Position numbers and translations under genes: made by a program. A stretch of DNA of 64,000 nucleotides from Citrus sinensis (taxonomy: Eukaryota; Streptophyta; Magnoliopsida; Sapindales; Rutaceae). The stretch is from assembly GCF_022201045.2 (NCBI RefSeq), contig NC_068558.1, forward strand, positions 15,963,501-16,027,500. Direction: 5' to 3'. Positions 23,112-34,823 of this stretch are shown in pieces. The first letter of the stretch is position 1. Each line of letters starts with the position of its first letter. The notes under the pieces were generated by a model that worked only from the letters and a program-made list of their open reading frames with translations, was not told the DNA's origin and made no database searches.

Positions 23112-24818
23112 TTGCTAAATAAAATTGTATTGGTTTATCCTTTTTTGTTGCAATACTTTTGGTTTAAAATTGATGCAAGTAGCCATGTTACCTTTTATTT
23201 TTCAGTTAAAATTAATGGGGTGGGGTATGAGATAGGATATAGAGAACCAAAGGAATATAAGGTTATTAGGTTGTTTCATGAAATTCAAGAAGTCATGGTT
23301 AAGCATGGACATAATGAAATGGATATGATTGAAATTTCTATTGTATTGCCATGGACTACAAGTAGGCAGAAAAAGCTAATTTCAAACGATAGTGAATTGT
23401 ATTGGGTTTTTTAGGAGTTTTTTTTTTTTATCAATAGTTGTCATGTCATTGAGTTTGAGGTGCACACTAGGTCAGGTGGTCAGTCATGTCGTGAAAATGT
23501 TGTAATAGGATATGAAAATCCTATCAATATAGCAGTTAGTGTGGGTAGTGATAAGTTTGAAAACTTTAGTGAGGATGGCTATATCGGAGGGCACTCATCT
23601 AATGAAGAGAATGGTCTCTCACAGATGTATGAATCCATTGTTGATAATGAGTAGAAGCCAAATCCAAATAGTTTAATTAGTCTAAAAGTAGGAAATACCT
23701 TTGAATCTGTTGCATTATTAAGAGAGGTTATAATGAAGTATGCAATCCAAGAGGATTTTTAGTTGAATAGGATTAAAAATGATGGTGTTAGGTATTGTGT
23801 CAATCTAAAATGCACTTGGAAACTTAGTGCTTCATCGATGGTTGACGAGATAACTTTTAAAATTTGGTATATTAAAGGGAAACATGATTGTCAGATTAAA
23901 TAAGTTAACAAAGATGCAATAGCACATTGGATGATGTACATGTCATAATGAGAGAGCTAAAAGATAAACATAGGATTGAATGTGACAAACAAGAACTATA
24001 CAGGGCAAAAGAAATTGCACTAAAAAACCTAGGTGCTGACCATGTTGCTTGCTATGAAAATGAGTAGAGGTGCTTGTGTCAAGCTAAAGTTGATAGGCCA
24101 TTGTCAAATAGCCCAGTTTTTCAAAGGTTTTTTTTATCATTTCCCGCACTTAAAGTGGGGTACCTAACTGGGTGTAGACCTTTCATAAGATTGGATGGGT
24201 GTCACTTGAATGGGCCATATAGGGGACTATTGTTATCTGCTGTTGCATTAGATGCTGACAGTGGAATTTTGCCATTGGCTTTTTGCATATATGAGGCAGA
24301 AAACTATGATAGTTGGGGTTATTTTTTTATCTTTTTCATATGAATTCATTGGGGTCGATGATCATAAGCCTGTGACTATTATTAGTTATAGACAAAAAGG
24401 TCTTTTATGGCGACTAAAAAAATATTAGCCTAATGCTAGCACTAGATATTGTGCTAAGCATATCTTTGCCAATTAGAAGTGCAGGTTTCCTGGTTTGAAT
24501 GTGATGGGGTTATTCTGGAAAGCTTGTAGGGCTGTAAATCAATATGACTTTGAGAGGGCAATGGGTTAAATTAGGGCTAAAGACCAAAATTGTTGTTGCT
24601 AAAGATTGTGGGAATATAAGATATTTCCTTGGAAACCAGCATTGGCTCTAAGTTATTGCTTAAAGATGTCAAACATGTACCATATATCCTTCTTAATTTG
24701 ATCTCTACAGGCAAGCTTGATGATGATGGTTATACCAACTAATTTGGTGAAGGAGTATGGAAGCTCACCAAAGGCTCCTTAGTGTTAGTTAAGGGGAGGA
24801 AAGTAAACACCGTCTATG
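23112..24818 (+). pseudogene. Mutator-like (MULE) transposase pseudogene
   Basis: Decayed frame with, in order: an N-terminal domain (VKINGVGYEIGYREPKEYK, 23205-23414); a stop at 23412; a linker to 23654; the MuDR DNA-binding-like zinc segment (VGNTFESVALLREVIMKYAI...CTWKLSAS...KHDC, 23690-23895); then the MULE catalytic core (FIRLDGCHLNGPYRGLLLSAVALDADSGILPLAF, 24180-24290, with the first catalytic Asp in DGCHL). Further decayed core (TRYCAKHIFAN, FPGLNVMGLFWKA) extends to about 24540. At least eight stops and frameshifts are present. The C terminus and downstream terminal repeat are cut off by the gypsy LTR at 24819. Confidence 0.85.
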
Positions 24819-26280
24819 TGTGATAACTCTATGAAACGAGAGTTATTATGAAAATTCTAGACTTAAATCAATATCACTTAGAGAGTAAATGATGTGTTTC
24901 TATTGCATTTTTGTTACATTTTGTACAAACACTCATTTTAGTTTAGTCTTAATAAATTTTGCTTAATTTAGAATAATTCGTGCTTAAATTGTGTGCATAA
25001 TTGTAGGTGTCTAGAAGCTCATATCTCATGGAAGGAGTGTTGATGCAATAGGCTTGTAAAAATGAGGAAGAACATGGCTACTAAAGAATTGAAACAAATC
25101 TAGAACAATGTAGTGTTGTAGCTGTTGTTGTAGCAATCATTGCTGTAGCAATCTTGGAACAACGACATAGAAAATTTAGCACGGGATACTTGCAGAATCA
25201 AGATCTGTAGTTTTCTAATCTGACTTATGTGTGCCCTGGGCTTCTGTTTACCCTAGTTTTCAGTTATAAGAGGAGCACGCATCATATGGTAAAGGGGGTG
25301 GTGAATTAACAGCGAAGAAATTAAGAGGAAAAGAAGGAGAAATTAGAATTCAAGGGAGAACAAGTCTGCATCAGTGAAGAGATTAGCAAAACTATTTGGA
25401 TTCAATTTTCATCATTCTTTACTTATCCCCTTTCTTACTCTTTGATTGAACCGATGTATTTCATCACTGATACTTTGCTGTTTGTTTTTCTTTTCCAAAG
25501 TATGAACTAAATTTGATTGTAATTGAGTGACAAACAATCTCAATGGGTTCTTGACTGTTCTTATGAGTTGCTGAAAGATTGTTGTAGCATTTTGCTCTAA
25601 TAGCTTATATTAGAATCATTATTTCTGTTGACCTCTCATTTAATGGTTCAAGCTAAGAGAGAGCCGCAAAAAGGCATGTCTTAGTAGAAATTATTAGAGT
25701 AATACTTGATCTTAATTTAAGTTCCCTGGATTGAGTTTAACTTGAGCCCCAAAAGGGCCACACTTGAGTTAAGATTTGTGAAGAACTAGATATAGGGATT
25801 CACCTTGTAGGGTAGAGGGGGTGTATGTTCATAATGCCATATCTTAGGTGAAATGACAACTGGTCATTGTTAGGGTGCTTAAGGGTATGACAAGTCCAAC
25901 AAGCGACAGCTAAGGATGCAAAATAATTCTGCCCTGTGCTGTAAGAATTGCTGTAATAACTGGTGTTTATTTGAACAGAACAGTCAGCCCATGAATAGAG
26001 TTTGATCATTCAGCTACCTCATTCTCATTAAATTCTTTTTTACGCAATTCATCTAATTTACTTTATTACTGCATTTATTTTATTAAAATTGTTAATTTCG
26101 ATAGTAATAAACTTTAATTAGATTTCTCTTTAGATAAAAGAAATTTGCACTGTCATGATAGCTATAGCATTGCAAGTAATATCAGTCCCTGTGGAGACGA
26201 TCTTGAATATTCATCATTTTATTACTTGTTGTGTACACTTGCACATGACATCAATAGCAATTGAGTTAAATTAAACAACA
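24819..26280 (+). mobile_element. Ty3/gypsy 5' LTR
   Basis: 1462 bp, TGTGATAAC...AACAACA. It aligns along its whole length with the LTR at 10026-11497 and is followed by the primer site at 26287. The inserted-into sequence is the MULE relic ending GTCTATG. No 3' LTR partner is found downstream because pararetroviral DNA and another gypsy relic interrupt the 3' side. Confidence 0.8.
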
Positions 26281-26286
26281 AGTTTT

Positions 26287-26304
26287 TGGCGCCGTTGATG
26301 GGGA
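26287..26304 (+). other. Gypsy primer-binding site (tRNA-Asp)
   Basis: TGGCGCCGTTGATGGGGA. It fits the complement of the plant tRNA-Asp(GTC) 3' end except for two adjacent bases (AT in place of CC, or equivalent). It follows the LTR end after AGTTTT. Confidence 0.75.
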
Positions 26305-26384
26305 TTGATTGTTTATTTTCGAAGTGTGAAGTCAATCTTGACAAGTGCCAACTTGATCTAATTCATTCTATTTATTGACAAATC

Positions 26385-28139
26385 ATGACTTGCATGCGCA
26401 AAGACAGATCTGTTGAATTTCAATTTGATCATGAGATTGAAAGGACTGTAAGGAGATTGTGAAGAGAGCGAAGAAATTCAAAAACTGTTTCAAAAATGGA
26501 TAACTTGCAAGATGTGGGAAACTTGGATCTTCACGGGCCACTACAACCTGTCAATATTCAAGAGGGGCAAAATGGGCACGTTAATCAAAGACAACCAGGC
26601 AACAACAATATCATTTACATGGCAAACGATAGAGATATGGTTATTAGAGATTATGCTGTATTAACTCCTCAAGTTGTACATCCTGGAATAGTCAGACCTG
26701 AAGTGGAAGCTGCCAACTTTGAACTTAAACCGGTAATGTTTCAAATGTTGTAAACAGTGGGTCAATTTAATAGACTGCCATCTGAAGATCCTCATCTCCA
26801 TTTTAAGTTATTTTTGGAAGTAAGTGATGCTTTTAAAACTGCTGGAACAACGCAGGATACTTTGAGGTTGAGGCTTTTTTCTTACTCCTTAAGAGATCGA
26901 GCAAGAGCATGGTTGAATTCCTTACCATTTGATTCTATCACTACATGGAATGACTTGGCTAACAAATTCGTAATGAAATATTTTCCACCAACCAAGAATG
27001 CAAAATTGCGGAATGAGATCACCTCTTTTCATCAACTTGAAGATGAGAGCTTGTTTGAGACTTAGGAGAGATTTAAAGAGTTTCTCAGAAGATGCCCTCA
27101 TCATGGCATTCTCTGTTGCATACAGCTAGAAACCTTTTACAATGGGTTGAAACCAAGTACAAGATTGATGGTCGATGCTTCAGCAAATGAAGCCTTATTA
27201 TCCAAATCTTACACTGAAGCTTATGAAATTTTAGAGAGAATTCCTAACAATAACTACCAGTGGCCATCAACTGAAAAACTGTAGCAAGAGGAGCAGTAGG
27301 GGTACATAATATAGATGCAATTACAACACTGTCAGCTCAAGTAACATTATTGACAAACATGGTAAAAGTCATGACTTCTACTTCTGCAGTAGTAAAGCAA
27401 GTTGTTGAACTATCTTGTGTGTATTGTGGTGATGAGCATGTATTTGACAACTGTCTAGGAAATCCAGCATTAGTAAACTATGTGGGCAACTTCAACCGAT
27501 AGCCCTAGAACAACTATATTCAAGTACTTACAACCCTAGATGGAATCAACACCCAAATTTCTCATGGAGCAATCAAAATCAGCATGCTCCAACACCTAGT
27601 GGATAGAACAGACATGCTCAGCCACATGGTTTTCATCAGTAAAATCAAGAGCAAAACACACTAGCCATGATCAAATCACCTCATTGGAAACACTTATTAA
27701 GGAATATATCATGAAGAATGAAGCAATTGTGCAAAGTCAAGCTGTATTTCTGAGAAACCTAAAAAACCAAATTGGACAGCTTGCCACAGTAATGAGTAGT
27801 AGATCTCAGGGAAGTTTACCCAGCAATACAGAAAATCCAAGAAGAGAGGTAAAGAACACTGTAAAGTAATCAACTTAAGATCTGGGAAGAATGTTGATAT
27901 TGTTGTTGATGTGACTAAAAAGAGGTTGGAACTTAACTCCTCACAAGAACCACCTCAAGATGAAATGATGTTACAGCAACCCAGCCATTAAGATACTGGC
28001 ACTAGTGGTCAAGCTACAGCAACCTTGGAAGAAAATCACCCAATACCTGCTGAAGAAGATGTTGCAACACTAGTGGTGACAAATTACAATAAATCAAAGG
28101 AGCAGATATTGGTACCTCTTGAAGCTGTACAACAATTTA
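26385..28139 (+). pseudogene. Athila-type gypsy gag
   Basis: Reads from MTCMRKDRSVEFQFD at 26385. A stop at about 26459 breaks it, then 26496-26753 and, after one stop (26752), 26757-27065 give the retrotransposon gag core (FSYSLRDRARAWLNSLPFDSITTWND...MKYFPPT). It is in frame again to FYNGLKPSTRLMVDASANEALLS near 27200. The knuckle CVYCGDEHVFDNC lies at about 27418-27456. The linker (LKNQIGQLATVMS, 27684-27869) precedes protease. At least six stops and frameshifts; not functional. Confidence 0.8.
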
Positions 28140-28928
28140 GGCATCCACCTTATTTCCCACCGAGATTCTAGAAACAAAAACAAGACAAATAGTTTAGCAA
28201 ATTCCTAGAAGTGCTAAAAAAGTTACACATCAACATACCTTTTGTGGAAGCATTAGAACAAATGCCTAATTATGTGAAATTTCTAAAAGATGTTTAAAAA
28301 GAAAAAAAGGTTGGGAGAATTTGAAACTGTTGCTTTAACACAGGAATGCAGTCACCTGTTTCAGAGTAAGATTGCTAAAAAATTGAAGGATCCAGGAAGC
28401 TTCATAATATCATGTTCAATTGGAACTAAGTACAATGGCAGAGCACTCTGTGACTTGGGAGCCAGCATTAATCTAATGTCATTATCTCTATTTAAGCAAT
28501 TAGGAGTAGGAGAGTGCAAGCCAACAACAGTCACTCTGCAGTTGGCTGACAGATCTCATGCATACCATGAAAGAAAGATTAAAGATGTATTGGTGAAGGT
28601 TGACAAATTCATCTTTCCAATGGATTTCATTGTACTAGACTTTGAGACTGATAAAGAGGTGCCAATTATATTTGGAAGACCTTTCCTGGCAACTAGGAAG
28701 ACTGTGATAGATGTTCAGAAAGAAGAGCTAACCATGAGGGTGAATGACCAACAAGTCACCTTCAATGTATTAGAAGCTATTAAGAGTCCTGATAAGGCAG
28801 AAGATTGTAATTTTTTAAGTGTTGTGGACCTTGCTGTGGCAGACAGAATAAATAGATGCTGCAGTAAAGAGGTTATCAAAGCTGCCACCTTTGAAAGCTT
28901 TGAAGAAGAAAATATTGCAGCAAACTAG
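28140..28928 (+). pseudogene. Athila-type gypsy aspartic protease
   Basis: The longest intact piece of this element (28290-28928, 212 codons). CDLGASINLMSLS (28450-28490) holds the active-site Asp. [30 protein letters not shown] follows at 28610-28695, then the usual post-protease TMRVNDQQVTFNVLEA. A frameshift at about 28290 separates it from the linker (LHINIPFVEALEQMPNY, 28225-28275). Confidence 0.85.
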
Positions 28929-29054
28929 ATAGATTGGATAGGAGAAAGGCAATCTAAAAGACATAGCAGATTTATCGAACCTCTAAATCTTTCAGACAGG
29001 CACGTAAAAACAACTTTACCATCTATTGAATCATCTCTTACTCTTGAATTAAAA

Positions 29055-29960
29055 TTGTTACCTTCACATTTGAAATATTCATATCTTGGTGAGAACAATA
29101 CACTTCCTGTAATCATTTCATCTTCTTTAGATGCAGATAAAAAAAGAAGTCTGGTAGATGTGCTTAGGAAATATAGAAAAATAATTGGATGGACTATGGC
29201 AGACATTAAAGGGATCAGCCCATCTATATGCATACATAAAATTCTGTTAGAAGACTGCTACAGCAATTCAGTAGAGCAACAGAGAAGGCTAAACCCCATT
29301 ATGAAGGAAGTTGTGAAGAAATAAATCATCAAATGGCTAGATGCTAGGATCATATACCCGATATCAAATAGTTCATGGGTGAGCCTAGTACAATGTGTTC
29401 CAAAGAAATGAGGAATAACAGTAATAGCAAATGAAAAGATTGAACTTAATCCTACAAGAACAATGACTGGATGAAGGGTATGTAGGGATTACAAGAAGCT
29501 CAACAAAGCCACACGGAAAGATCACTTCCACTTTCATTTATAGATCAAATGTTGGACAGATTTACTAGAAAACAATACTATTGTTTCCTAGATGGGTATT
29601 TAGGTTACAACCAAATTGTTATAGCCCCAGAAGATTAGGAAAAGACTACATTCACCTGTCCTTATGGAACTTTTGCCTTTAAAAGAATGCCCTTTGGTAT
29701 GTGCAATGCTCCAGTAAATTTCTAGGGATGTATAATGTCTATTTTCTCATATATGGTGGAGCAAACATTGGAAGTCTTTATGGATGATTTCTCAGTCTTT
29801 AGAGAAACGTACACTGATTGTTTACACAACTTGGAAGAAGTTCTTAAAAGATGTGAGATGACTAACTTAGTACTCAATTAGGAAAAATGCCACTTCATGG
29901 TGCAAGAAGGCATAGTGTTGGGTCATAGAGTGTCCAAGAATGGTAGCTTTCTGTTTTTAA
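29055..29960 (+). pseudogene. Gypsy reverse transcriptase (partial, broken)
   Basis: Motifs seen across frames: GWTMADIKGISPSICIHKI (29190-29245), VCRDYKKLNKAT (29480-29515), DGYLGYNQIVIAPED (29595-29635), TFTCPYGTFAFKRMPFGMCNAP (29650-29715) and the active site FMDDFSVF (29775-29800), then LVLN-KCHFMV...GIVLGHRVS to 29935. The remainder of RT, all of RNase H and the integrase start are deleted at about 29945. Several stops. Confidence 0.85.
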
Positions 29961-30980
29961 GGATACTTATGAGTTTGCTAAATGTTGTGACTAGTGCCAA
30001 AAGACAGGAAACATAACTCAAAGACATGAAATGCCATTAACAAATATTCTGGAAGTGGAGATTTTTTATGTATGGGGAATAGACTTCATGGGCCATTTCC
30101 CACCATCCTTTGAGAATTTCTATATCCTGGTTGCTGTGGATTATGTCTCCAAGTGGGTAGAAGCTGTAGCATTACCCATCAATGATGCTAGAGTAATAGT
30201 GAATTTTCTTTAGAAAAATATTTTTTTCCAAGTTTGGCACTCCACGAGCAATTATTAGTGATGAGGGTACTCATTTCTGCAATAAAGCATTTGCTGCAGC
30301 AATGGCCAAGTATAAAGTCAAACACAAAATTACGAACAGCATATCACCCACAATCGAATGGCCAGGCAAAAGTATCTAATAGGGAGATTAAGAAGATTCT
30401 AGAAAAGGTAGTGAATCCTTCAAGAAATGATTGGTCATTGCGATTACATAACTCTTTATGGGCTTTCAGAATAGCATACAAGACACCACTTGGCATGTCT
30501 CCCTATCGAATTGTGTATGGGAAAGCTTGCCACTTGCTACTCGAGTTGGAGCACAAAGCATATTGGGCACTGAAGTAATTAAATTGGGATATACATGCTG
30601 CAACAGAGCAGAGGACACTTCAACTACGTGAACTTGATGAATTACGGTTATTCTCATATGAAAATGCAAGAATCTATAAGGAGAGAACAAAACAATGGCA
30701 TGACAAGCACATCCAACAAAGAAAATTAATCCCTGGTCAACTAGTTCTGCTCTATAATACCATGTTAAGACTATTTTCAGGAAAGCTGAAATCTAGATGG
30801 TCTGGACCTTTCAAGCTGCTCAGAATTTACCCTCATGGGGCTGTTGATCTCTTAGATGAAAAGACAGGCCAAGAATTCAAAGTTAATGGGCACAGAGTTA
30901 AACATTACATGCATTCAGTTACAGATTGTTCAAAGGAGGTCTTACTCCTTAGTGAACCGGCATTGTGAGCATTCAAAAAA
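29961..30980 (+). pseudogene. Gypsy integrase (broken)
   Basis: The end of the zinc-binding domain (CCD-CQKTGN, 29985-30010) is followed by the catalytic core: [31 protein letters not shown] (30075-30165; first catalytic Asp in GIDF), [11 protein letters not shown] (30260-30290) and [18 protein letters not shown] (30338-30392; Glu expected after this is in REIK). C-terminal SGKLKSRWSGPFKLLRIYPHGAVDL lies at 30777-30850. At least two frameshifts (about 30215 and 30320) and a stop at 30576. No chromodomain is seen. Confidence 0.85.
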
Positions 30981-31689
30981 GGTCAGGCTGAAGGACCTTA
31001 AATCAAGCACTGAATGGGAGGCAACTCATTGCTAAGGCAGTCATTTCGAATGAAGTGGATCCTCCATGTTTTTGTTGTAGTATTTTTTATTTATTATTTT
31101 TCTTAGTTAGGATTGTTTAATTTTTATCTTTTATTGTTTTATTTAAAAAAAATGAAACATGCCAAGTCACGCAATTCTTAGAGTTGGATTCAATATTGAC
31201 AATTGGTGTTGTAATGTTAACAGGTTACAAAGGCAAGTTACTTGACAGCAACTATCTGAGGAGATTGTTGTGCAGATTGCTAGAGCATACATTTTGTTCC
31301 TGTAACAACCAATTTTATTATTACAGTAACTTAACTACGGAGCCTCACATTTTACCGTTAGAGATAACATGTGACAGCTAGTTGGGTGAACTCAGATAGA
31401 GATTGGGGAAGAATGCATAATCACTTAAATAACTGCATCAATATCTCTTTCCTATTTTTTATGGGATATGCTTAATAAATTCAAAAATTCTTCCCTAATT
31501 TATCTCTTTTATCGGATTTATTTTATTTATTTCCACCTATATAAGAGTTTCACTGTGCATGTTGACCTCTAACACTATTTTCTTTTCCCTTCGCAGTCAC
31601 AACCCCTCTACTTTATAACCTCTCCTCCTCGTTTCACTCTTGAACATATTACCACAGTTATCCTACTGCTGCAGTAATGCCAAGGTATA
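30981..31689. other. Gypsy post-integrase non-coding segment
   Basis: It contains AATGGGAGGCAACTC (31014-31028), a motif frequently seen after pol in Athila/Tat elements. Otherwise no coding sequence is recognised; the 65-codon frame at 31184 is unsupported. Confidence 0.5.
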
Positions 31690-32739
31690 AAAGGACAGCC
31701 AGCCAACTAAACGATCCATCACGATTTTAAAGTTACCATGCGGAAGAGAAGTATGAAGAATTTATTGAACCGCGCAAGATTTTGGAAGAAAAATGGTTTC
31801 AGTTCCCACCTCAACCCTCTAGAATTGTGTAATCATTATACGATGCTGCAGCAAAGCACGGGTGGCTGGAGTTTTGTAACCACCCCCGAGACCTTGTGTT
31901 GGAGCTATTTGCAGCACTTGGAGGACCACCTACACCAATTTGTTGTATATATAAAAAGTACCCACCACAATTTCCTTGATTCACTGCTACAGCAGTACAA
32001 TTTTGGTATCTCTATTATAGAAGTTAGTGAAGATGTTACTGACACAGATGAACCAGAGGAAGAAACAACAACAGAACCGCAAGCAGATGCTGATATAGAT
32101 GCTGATAACCAGTCAGACCAGCATAAAGAACAGGGAGTCCAGTCTACAACTGACAGTTCCCCGATAGAGGAGGAGGAAAAGCATGAGAAAGAACTCGAAG
32201 AACCCTCAGCCAGGACCTCTTTTAAGTCCAGAAAAAAGCACATCATACGAGAAGGGGAAGACGAACCTGCAGAGGAGCCTCCCATTTCATTCCTCTCTCG
32301 AAAGGGCAAAGAGAAAGTAATTACCCCTCCTGCATCCAACGATGAAGCTGAGCACATTGATGCAGAATTGGAAGTTGCAGCAGCCAGGGTTACTCGTACA
32401 CCCACCGAGACAAAGCATATGCTTGATATCATTGCCGCAATCATGGCTGAGGGGTATGCAGCCGAATACCCAGCTCCAGCTCCCTCAAGGCAAACCCCTA
32501 ACAAACCTATTCTCGCTAGTCCTAAAGGACCCAGCAAAAGAAAGGGGGGCACTTCTGGAGGCATTGCCGCAGTAGACACACCAGAGCCAAAGAGGACCAT
32601 ATCTGTTTCGTCCCAGCCAGCTGCACCCACTGCAACTCCTCCCACTAGCCCATCGCAGAGAAAGAAAAAGTCATTGCCAGCTACCTCACCGCAAGAATCT
32701 CCTAAGGACCGACTGTGGAGCGCCTCCAAAAAGCAGTGA
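31690..32739 (+). pseudogene. Athila-type extra ORF after pol (env-position ORF)
   Basis: A 333-codon frame opens at 31738, but its first about 80 codons appear to be the wrong frame. In the next frame 31740-31978 reads EEKYEEFIEPRKILEEKWFQ, a stop at 31830, then HGWLEFCNHPRDLVLELFAAL, the conserved N-terminal domain of the plant-transposon ORF found in this position in Athila elements. From about 32030 the long frame is acidic and Glu/Ser/Pro-rich (EPEEETTTEPQADAD...), with no membrane segment, so it is not a recognisable envelope protein. The antisense 274-codon frame is a shadow of this biased composition. Confidence 0.6.
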
Positions 32740-33579
32740 ATTGGTTATAATTTATTGCACCAGTATTTCTAGCACTAAAGGAGTACCACTACCCGCTAGT
32801 TTATTTTACTTCTTCATGCAACAACTTTTTCTTCATTTAGTTTTAATTTTCTTATTTATTTTGCATGTCCTTTTATTTAGTGTATGCATATCTGGTTTAT
32901 GTTTTTTTTGTTTTGTGTGCTTGTGAGGACACAACACCTTTCAAGTTTGGGGGGGGTTGTGCTATCATATAGTGTGTTATTGAGTGCATTGCATGTGTTG
33001 TGGTGTTGTTTGTGAAGTGAAGCTCTGTATCTACTGCTTGTGTATGGATTTGAAAGCCTAATAAAGATAAATTGAGTGTTACTCAGTATGTATGAGAATA
33101 CCCAGTAGGGATAGTTATAGATGGAGGTTGAAATTATGTCCCGACACTTAGACTTTGGTTGAGATTCATGAGACTGCTGCAGCAGAATCAAGAAAACTGC
33201 AAAGAGTAGAAAATATCTCAAGTTTAGGGGAAATGTGTGTATTGAACTGTGCTTATTAAAGTCTGTTCCAATGGCTTAAATGGTTGAGTAAATACGGCTG
33301 AGTACGTGCCCCATATGCAGACTTGAGTTAAAAAGCAACAAGAGTTATCAGCATTGTTGTAGCAATTGAAAAAAAAAAGAAAAAAAAAGTCCTATGTCTG
33401 TTCAATTGAGTAGCCATGTCTGTTCATGAGCCTCATGTTCAGCCTTGAGTTAAAGATATCTTTAGATAAGACTATGTTATGAACATGGCTACAGCAACTC
33501 TGACATGTACATTGAGTAAGTAATTGGGTGTCATCATTACAAGTGATAGGCATTCACATGAAAGCTCAATGTTGTATTG
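32740..33579 (+). other. Gypsy 3' non-coding region
   Basis: It has CAAGTTTGGGGGGGGTTGTG (32941-32960), resembling a polypurine tract but not followed by an LTR. The last about 65 bases match 11850-11915 (inverted). The end is cut at 33579 by the pararetroviral insertion. Confidence 0.55.
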
Positions 33580-33615
33580 AAGGGAGTAAATATATATATA
33601 TATATTTACTCCCTT
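33580..33615. repeat. Perfect 36-bp palindrome with (TA)n centre at an insertion junction
   Basis: Arms read AAGGGAGTAAA and the exact complement, flanking an alternating TA run. It lies exactly where the gypsy 3' region stops and inverted pararetroviral DNA starts. The undisturbed gypsy sequence in the inverse copy continues differently after GAAGGG. Confidence 0.9.
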
Positions 33616-33936
33616 ATGGGTTTTTTATAAGGCCTCGAAGGTTTCTTATAAAAAGATTCTCTAAACTTTTGGAATGGTTTCTTATGGCTTTTGGATTTGT
33701 AATGTTTTCTGTGAGGTCTTGAAGAACATTCACCATTACAATCCTTGGAAGTAGAGGTTTTAAAGGGGTCATAGTTGAATTGTTTACAAAAACCGCCTAA
33801 TTCTTGCTTAGACTTCTTAAGCTCCCATTTAAGCCGTTTTTGTAATTTCAAATCTTGGCAGACCTTTAACCCTTCTTTGTTGACAAAGCTGACTAGCTCA
33901 CCATAAGTAAGATCGTCATAGGGAATGCGATTGTCC
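33616..33936 (-). pseudogene. Inverted fragment of pararetroviral capsid region
   Basis: The reverse complement of 36769-37088 with about one mismatch by eye. On the minus strand it encodes the basic segment before the zinc knuckle (KRLKWELKKSKQELGG...). It is joined at 33936 to the pararetroviral leader in the opposite orientation, consistent with integration of rearranged viral DNA. Confidence 0.85.
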
Positions 33937-33984
33937 CTTTGAAATAAAGAGACTTTTGAACTGGAGATTGCTAGGCCAGCCTTC

Positions 33985-33997
33985 TGGTATCAGAGCC
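33985..33997 (+). other. Pararetroviral primer-binding site (tRNA-Met initiator)
   Basis: TGGTATCAGAGCC, complementary to the 3' end of the plant initiator tRNA-Met and the usual origin point of Caulimoviridae genomes. A leader of about 180 bases follows before the movement-protein frame. Confidence 0.85.
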
Positions 33998-34167
33998 AAG
34001 GGGAGGATAGTGTAAAGCAGTTCAGAGTTCTTGTGTTTAAAGACTTGTGTTTTGTTTAATTTCTGTTTGTGTGGTGAATTTTTACTGGTAGTAAGTCCCG
34101 TTTCAGGATAGGATTTCCGCTTAGGGCTGTAAAACCATACATGTAGCCATTCATTCAAGACCTTAGA

Positions 34168-34823
34168 TTGACCATAAGTTCTTTCTTCATGGATCCTCTG
34201 CTTTGTAGAGCATCATCCTTTTCTAGCTCTTCTTCCGGGAAGACTAGTGATTCAAAGCATGTTGTGAGTTCAGAAGAATTCATTATTGAAAACTTTGATA
34301 AAGCAATTGATTGTTGGGAAAATTTCCAAAGAAAAGATTTACAAAACAAAAAAGCTCGATATTTTGAAAAATGATTATGTTATAAAAACTGAAGAACGTG
34401 ATATTACTATTTCAGAACCTTTTGAAACAATTCACCTGTTTTTAGAAAAGTTCATTAAAGAAATTAAAGGAAAAGAAATTTAATTATGTCCACATCGGTC
34501 TTATCCAGGTCGGAATAAAGCCTCTTACAAAAGAGGGCTTGGATACCTCTATCCTTGCTGTCCTTAGAGATGGTCGATTCATCTCTTTTGATGATTCCTT
34601 GCTAAGTAGCATCGAATCTAGTCTATGTAAAGGTCCGATTTCTTTTGATTGTTATCCAAACATAACAATTTCTCTTAAAGACAAAAATATTTTGAAAAGC
34701 ATGATTTTACAAATCAAAACCCATAATTATAATATGATTAAAGGGTCTGTCCCAGTTGCACTGATTTTTAAAATCTCTTATAAAGCAATGATTTCAGCAT
34801 TCAGTACGCAACATAGATTCTAG
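34168..34823 (+). pseudogene. Endogenous pararetrovirus movement-protein region, broken
   Basis: Recognised as a 30K-superfamily movement-protein relic of Caulimoviridae from the run of conserved positions around 34485-34790 (HIGLIQVG, GLDTSI, RDGRF, IKTHNYNMI). Family role: tubule or plasmodesmal movement of virus between plant cells. The copy is broken by frameshifts near 34365 and 34483 and by a stop at 34821-34823. It lies directly downstream of the tRNA-Met site. A genomic fossil. Confidence 0.75.

Noticed and set aside
31905-32729. 274-codon minus-strand frame
   Set aside because: Antisense of the acidic Ser/Glu/Pro-rich gypsy ORF; Ser/Cys-rich composition and no homology recognised.
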